Assembly: GCA_964344255.1 (NCBI GenBank) | Contig: CAYFMQ010000001.1 | Span: 248,001-312,000 of the forward strand | Direction: 5' to 3' | DNA length: 64,000 nt | Origin: JAJFIE01 sp964344255 | GTDB lineage: Bacteria; Pseudomonadota; Alphaproteobacteria; Rhodospirillales; Casp-alpha2 | In this document: piece by piece, positions 59,923 through 64,000 of the stretch | Layout of the letters: each line of letters starts with the position of its first letter | Position numbering within the stretch: the stretch's first letter is position 1 | Made by a program: the position numbers and the translations under genes | Notes under the pieces: model-generated | What the model saw: only the letters and a program-made list of their open reading frames with translations | Database searches by the model: none | Told to the model about the DNA's origin: nothing

Positions 59923-62418
59923 CTAGTGCCCTTTGCGGAGTTTCGGATCGAACACGTCGCGCAACGCCTCGCCCAGGAATGTGAAGCCCAGCGTGGTCAG
60001 CACCAGCGGGATACCGCCGGCGATAACGGGCCACGGCGTATCGCGGATGATCAGGTAGCCCTCGTTCAGGATGGTCCCCCAACTTGCCGTCGGCGGCAGA
60101 ACGCCAAGGCCCAGAAAACTCAGGCCCGCCTCGATGGTGACGACGACGGGAACGTCCATGGCTGCCAGGATCAGCAGCGGGCCGATCACGTTCGGCATGA
60201 TGTGCTTCCACAGCGTCCGCGCCATGCTGGCGCCAAGGGACTGCTCGGCGAGAATGAATTCCGTGTTCTTGAGCGCCAGCGTACTGGTGCGCGCCAGGCG
60301 CGCGTAACCGGGTATGGATGTGATGATAACGATGGCGAGCACAAGGTTGAGGCTGGGCCCCAACAGGGCGACCGCGGCGAGGGCCAACACGATGGTCGGG
60401 AACGAGCGAATGGCGTCGAACAGCAAAAGCAGGATGTTATCGAGCCACCGGGGGCCGAAACCCGCCAGCATGCCCAGCAGCAACCCGACAGCCAACGAGA
60501 TGGAAACGCCGATGGCGGCGACCTGCAGGGCGACCCGCCCGCCATAGAGCACGCGGGTATAGGTATCCCGGCCCAACTGGTCCGTGCCGAGCCAGTGTTC
60601 CGCCGTCGGCCCGCTCATGCGTTGCGGGATATCCATCTGGAACGGATCATGGGTGGCGAAGACCGGTGCGAAGATGGCGCTCACGAAAAACAGGATGACC
60701 AGGCCATGGCGGAACATGTATCCCCTGTCGATACCGGTGAAATTATCGACGAACACGGTAGCACCGGGACAAGCCGCCGCCACGCTCACCGTCTCGGCCA
60801 GGCGATTGAGGTCGTACAGATTCTCATCCGGATACGCCGTATCGCGGGTGAACTCCACATGGATACATGCCGCAATGCCGGACGCCTCAACGGTCTTGAT
60901 GGCTTTCAGGATGGATGGCGTCACCAGCTGGTCCCAGGCCAGGCCGAAAACGACGCCGTGGAGGATGCCCCTGGCTCCTTCCATCGCCAGCAGCGTCTCG
61001 ACGAGTCCCGGTTCGTCGACCGGCAAACCGTGGCTGGTGCTGATAGCCTCGACCTCCGTTCGATAGGGATTGAACAGGATACGCGGAAGCGATCCGTCCG
61101 CAGTCTTACCAACCGACTTGATAACGTCCCCGGCGTCGATCACCGGCGCCACCACTTCCCAGGCGTCGACCAGACCGCCGTGCGCCGTCATCGCCGCAAG
61201 CTGGGCCTCATTGGGGGCGCCGAAAGAATATACGGTAAACTTAAAACCGGTGGCCTTGAAATCCACCATACGGGTCCGTGTCCGCTCATCCAGCAGGTCA
61301 TCGATCGGCACCCTGAGTTTAGAGACCGCCATCTCGTCCAGGGCTAGCAACGGATAGTCGTTGCGCAGGAATTTGCGCCGAAAGGCGTCCAGGCCCCAGG
61401 GCGTGCGGACATCGGTATATTCGCACCAGGGATCGATCAGGCTTATACCCAGCGATCCGGCGGGCGTTCCGGAACGGCCGATAGCCGGCAGGCGGTGCGG
61501 TTCGGGCGGCAGGTCCTCCCCCCGCCTTAGCGCTTCTCCATAGGTCCGGTGGATACGATTGACGTGGCCGTTTTCGTAAACGTCGACCACGGCGTACCCC
61601 AGCTTGGCGGCGTCATTGCGTCCCTGATCGTGCTCCGGCGCGACACGGAAAAACGCATGGTAATCGTGACGCAGGAAGCAGACCGAAGGCAGGACGTAGT
61701 AGTTCGTCGCACCGTGCCGGTTAAAGAAGTAATTGTGAACATGGCCCGCGTAGTAGGCCTCGACCTTGTGATCATCCATCAGGCCCAGAAGCCAGGACCG
61801 GCAGGGCTCGTCGATGGCGTCGTAGTGCTGGGTCTCGCCCGGCTCGGCGAGGAACGGCGGATAGTGTGAAAACACGAAGGTCCTGCGGCCCTGGTTGTCC
61901 GCGAGAAGTTTCTCAAGCCATGCACGCTGCGCCGTCTCGCTTTCAAGGCCTGAGTTGAAGATCATGGCGTTGATGACGACAAACAGGCAATCCTGATGCT
62001 CAAAGGAAAAGTACTGCGGCTGGAACTCCCGCTCATACTCGGCAATCATATCCTCGTCGATGGTATAGGTGCTTTGCCCGCCCAGGACCGCGGAAAAGAC
62101 CTTTTCGCCGATATCATGATTGCCTGGCACCAGATGGAGAGGGCTCGTCAACTCTGAATAGACGTCATGAAACTGTTGGGCTGAATCGGCATACCCTGCC
62201 TCACGCGGGATGGGGTGCGTCAGGTCGCCGAGATGGATGACGAAATCCGGATTGATGCGGTTAACAGCCTGAACGACGAAACGGGAGCGCGCATTACCCA
62301 GTTCCTGACCGGAATCGTCAAAGGAAATGTCGACCTCGCCGGATTTCCTGAGTTCGGCCTCCGTCACGTGCGAGTCGGCAATCAGCGCAAATGTGAACAG
62401 ATGTTTGCCATGTTTCAT
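59923..62418 (-). CDS. Chimeric gene: calcineurin-like phosphoesterase + soluble domain + DppC-type permease
   Basis: An uninterrupted 831-codon frame that joins parts not known to belong together. Residues 1-about 290: metallophosphoesterase with FALIADSHV (D15, H17), HLGDLTHP (64-65), VPGNHDIG (99-102), SHYPPF and YYAGHVHNYF. Residues about 310-565: a further soluble domain, of TIM-barrel-like look, unknown to me (ending ATVFVDNFTGIDRGYM). Residues about 568-831: ABC permease of the DppC class, with FAPVFATHDPFQMD, HWLGTDQLGRDTYTRVLYGGR, the EAA-loop SLGASMARTLWKHIMPNVIGPLL and FLGEALRDVFDP. Only the first residues of a usual DppC are missing. An in-frame ATG at 60717 after AGGGG could still give a 264-residue permease. 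The binding protein and DppB genes expected between these parts are absent, which suggests an in-frame deletion or an assembly collapse. Confidence 0.8.
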   Translation of the reverse strand: MKHGKHLFTFALIADSHVTEAELRKSGEVDISFDDSGQELGNARSRFVVQAVNRINPDFVIHLGDLTHPIPREAGYADSAQQFHDVYSELTSPLHLVPGNHDIGEKVFSAVLGGQSTYTIDEDMIAEYEREFQPQYFSFEHQDCLFVVINAMIFNSGLESETAQRAWLEKLLADNQGRRTFVFSHYPPFLAEPGETQHYDAIDEPCRSWLLGLMDDHKVEAYYAGHVHNYFFNRHGATNYYVLPSVCFLRHDYHAFFRVAPEHDQGRNDAAKLGYAVVDVYENGHVNRIHRTYGEALRRGEDLPPEPHRLPAIGRSGTPAGSLGISLIDPWCEYTDVRTPWGLDAFRRKFLRNDYPLLALDEMAVSKLRVPIDDLLDERTRTRMVDFKATGFKFTVYSFGAPNEAQLAAMTAHGGLVDAWEVVAPVIDAGDVIKSVGKTADGSLPRILFNPYRTEVEAISTSHGLPVDEPGLVETLLAMEGARGILHGVVFGLAWDQLVTPSILKAIKTVEASGIAACIHVEFTRDTAYPDENLYDLNRLAETVSVAAACPGATVFVDNFTGIDRGYMFRHGLVILFFVSAIFAPVFATHDPFQMDIPQRMSGPTAEHWLGTDQLGRDTYTRVLYGGRVALQVAAIGVSISLAVGLLLGMLAGFGPRWLDNILLLLFDAIRSFPTIVLALAAVALLGPSLNLVLAIVIITSIPGYARLARTSTLALKNTEFILAEQSLGASMARTLWKHIMPNVIGPLLILAAMDVPVVVTIEAGLSFLGLGVLPPTASWGTILNEGYLIIRDTPWPVIAGGIPLVLTTLGFTFLGEALRDVFDPKLRKGH

Positions 62419-62478
62419 AAAGGCGCTTCCCTAATCCGTTTCTTTGGGAAATGATGCATGCCGGAGAGGAGATGGTCT

Positions 62479-64000
62479 ATGTCTAAAACGCTCTATCACG
62501 GCGGCGATATCCTGACGGTGGATGCGGACAACCGCAGCGCGGAAGCCATGCTGACGGATGGCGGGCGCATTGCCGCCGTGGGCGATCTAGATGCGGTTTC
62601 CGAAACAGCTGGCGCGGATGCAATCAGGAAAAACCTGAACGGCAAGACCATGATCCCGGGCTTTATCGACCCGCACGGCCATTTTCCCGATTCCGGGTTC
62701 CTAGCGCTGCACCGGGCCGACCTGTCCGGGCCGCCCATCGGATCATGCAAGAACCTCTCCGATGTGCTGGACAGGCTACGTGACAAGGCCGCCGAAACGC
62801 CAAAGGGCGAATGGATCATCGGCGCCATGTTCGAACCAAGCGGCCTGGCGGAAAACAGGTTTCCGACAAGGGACGAACTGGACGGTATTTCGACGGATCA
62901 TCCCGTCTGGGTGGTTCATATCTCGGGCCATGCCGGCGTCGCCAACAGCCCTGCCCTGGAATTCAGGGATATCGATGAAACCGCGGAAGACCCGCCGGGC
63001 GGGCGCTTCGGGCGTTCCCCCGATACCGACAGGCTCGACGGCTTGCTGGAGGGCATGCCAGCCATGGGTGAGTTGGGTGATACCGAGTTCCAGATGACCT
63101 ACGAGCGGTTCCGCACCGCCATGGAATATTCAACGGATGAATACCTGTCCCAGGGCGTCACCATGGCGCAGAACGCCTGGGCGACGAAAACCTTTCTCAA
63201 CCATTTCTGCCGATACGCCGCCGAGGAGAACAACAGCATAGACGTCATGGTGCTGCCCGCCGGCTTTCTGGAACCGAAGCTCAGCGCCGGCGAGCATGGC
63301 ATTCATCTGCCGAACGAAGGACCGATCATGTTCGGTCCCCGCAAACTGTTCGGCGACGGCTCCTTCCATCTGCAGACATCCTGCATGACCGAGCCCTATT
63401 ACAAGCCGCTCAACGGCGATCCTACCTACCGCTGCGAACTGGCTGTCACCAGAGACATGATGGTGAAAAGGATCGGCAAGCTGCACGACATGGGTTTTCA
63501 ATGCCACATCCACGCCAACGGCGACGCCACGGCAGACCTCATGCTGGACGCCATCGAGGAAGTCCAGCGCGCCAACCACCGCGACGACCACCGCCATACT
63601 CTGATCCACGCCCAGAATTATCGCGAGGACCAGTTGGACAGGATGGCGGAGATGGGCGTCAGCGTCAGTTTCTTCCCGGCGCACCTATATTACTGGGGCG
63701 ATTTCCACCGCGACGTCACTCTGGGGCCTGAGCGGGTTCAGAACATGTGTCCGACCCGCTGGGCGGCTGAACGCGGCATTCGTTTCACTATCCATAACGA
63801 CGCCCAGGTGACCCCGACCCTGCCGCTGCACCTGATGTGGTGCGCCGTCAACCGCCGCTCCGTCAACAACACGGATTTGGGCCGGGGGCAGACCATCACG
63901 CCCGAACGGGCGCTCCGCTCGCACACCATCGACGCCGCCTGGCAGGTGTTTCAGGAGCACGAACGCGGCAGCATCGAGCCCGGCAAGCGGGCGGATTTCG
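62479..64000 (+). CDS. Amidohydrolase family 3 protein (YtcJ-like), 3' end cut
   Basis: The frame from ATG at 62479 (RBS GGAGAGGAG) is open to the window end, 507 codons. It is a YtcJ-type amidohydrolase: KTLYHGGDILTVDADNRSAEAM at the start, the metal motif PGFIDPHGHFP, later CHIHANGDAT and TLIHAQNYREDQL (metal His residues), IHNDAQVTP with the Asp, and GSIEPGKRADF at the very end, which is normally about 30-40 residues from the C-terminus. The family hydrolyses N-formyl or other cyclic and linear amides. It is divergent from the chimeric permease gene, so it may use what that transporter imports. Confidence 0.9.
   Translation, partial: MSKTLYHGGDILTVDADNRSAEAMLTDGGRIAAVGDLDAVSETAGADAIRKNLNGKTMIPGFIDPHGHFPDSGFLALHRADLSGPPIGSCKNLSDVLDRLRDKAAETPKGEWIIGAMFEPSGLAENRFPTRDELDGISTDHPVWVVHISGHAGVANSPALEFRDIDETAEDPPGGRFGRSPDTDRLDGLLEGMPAMGELGDTEFQMTYERFRTAMEYSTDEYLSQGVTMAQNAWATKTFLNHFCRYAAEENNSIDVMVLPAGFLEPKLSAGEHGIHLPNEGPIMFGPRKLFGDGSFHLQTSCMTEPYYKPLNGDPTYRCELAVTRDMMVKRIGKLHDMGFQCHIHANGDATADLMLDAIEEVQRANHRDDHRHTLIHAQNYREDQLDRMAEMGVSVSFFPAHLYYWGDFHRDVTLGPERVQNMCPTRWAAERGIRFTIHNDAQVTPTLPLHLMWCAVNRRSVNNTDLGRGQTITPERALRSHTIDAAWQVFQEHERGSIEPGKRADF

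Noticed and set aside
59080..61347. 755-codon open frame on the plus strand opposite the peptide transporter genes
   Set aside because: It is an antisense shadow of two well-supported minus-strand genes, full of His, Asp, Gln and Arg runs with no domain, and crosses the boundary of both genes.

Overview
The window is a dense (about 90% coding), GC-rich stretch of chromosome from an alphaproteobacterium, most likely a marine Rhodospirillales-type organism. Three things point there. The F0 ATP synthase operon has the order atpI-atpB-atpE-b'-b, with two b-type subunits and no F1 genes attached. The orders mutY-dciA-dsbA-smc and bamD-recN-ligA are typical alphaproteobacterial blocks. The metabolic genes (TRAP transporters, a DMSP demethylase, two DMSP-lyase-like cupins, BKACE, ureohydrolases) fit a marine heterotroph. 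No rRNA, tRNA, CRISPR array, transposase or phage gene was found.

Layout. 1-5.5 kb: 3' end of a molybdopterin oxidoreductase, an ABC1-family kinase, an ABM-domain protein, an orphan DctP-type binding protein and a soluble cytochrome c. 5.6-13 kb (minus strand): an apparent catabolic operon, rpiR regulator, class III aminotransferase, BKACE, TAXI binding protein, fused TRAP permease, universal stress protein; the first three genes overlap by 4 bp. 13.2-22.2 kb: apt, mutY, dciA-like, a ureohydrolase, dsbA, smc and a MATE exporter. 22.2-25.1 kb: a class V aminotransferase and two tandem SDRs. 25.1-27.7 kb: a less GC-rich patch with a 750-bp gene-free region, a TGTAGAC repeat array and a divergent LysR/LysE pair. 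27.7-36.3 kb: a divergent YbbA/YbbP-like ABC pair, a small ABM-like protein, an acetamidase/formamidase plus gamma-glutamyltransferase operon, a membrane phosphoesterase and a PAS protein. 36.4-40.3 kb: an orphan receiver, the F0 operon and queC.

40.3-49.8 kb is the most distinctive part. A same-strand run of seven genes encodes a DUF2182 membrane protein, a Cys-rich DUF1326 protein, DmdA (DMSP demethylase), an acyl-CoA ligase, a DMSP-lyase-like cupin, a DUF1007 periplasmic protein and a NicO-type Ni/Co exporter. A divergent LysR, a second DMSP-lyase-like cupin and a DmeF-type Co/Ni exporter follow. The genes suggest both demethylation and cleavage of DMSP or a related sulfonium compound, embedded among metal-handling genes.

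49.9-54.5 kb: ligA, recN, bamD. 54.6-64 kb: a second ureohydrolase, an amidohydrolase, a non-heme Fe/2OG oxygenase, a fused DppDF-type ATPase, and an unusual 831-codon gene joining a calcineurin-like phosphoesterase and a second soluble domain to an almost complete DppC-type permease; no binding protein or DppB partner is present. A YtcJ-like amidohydrolase runs off the right edge.
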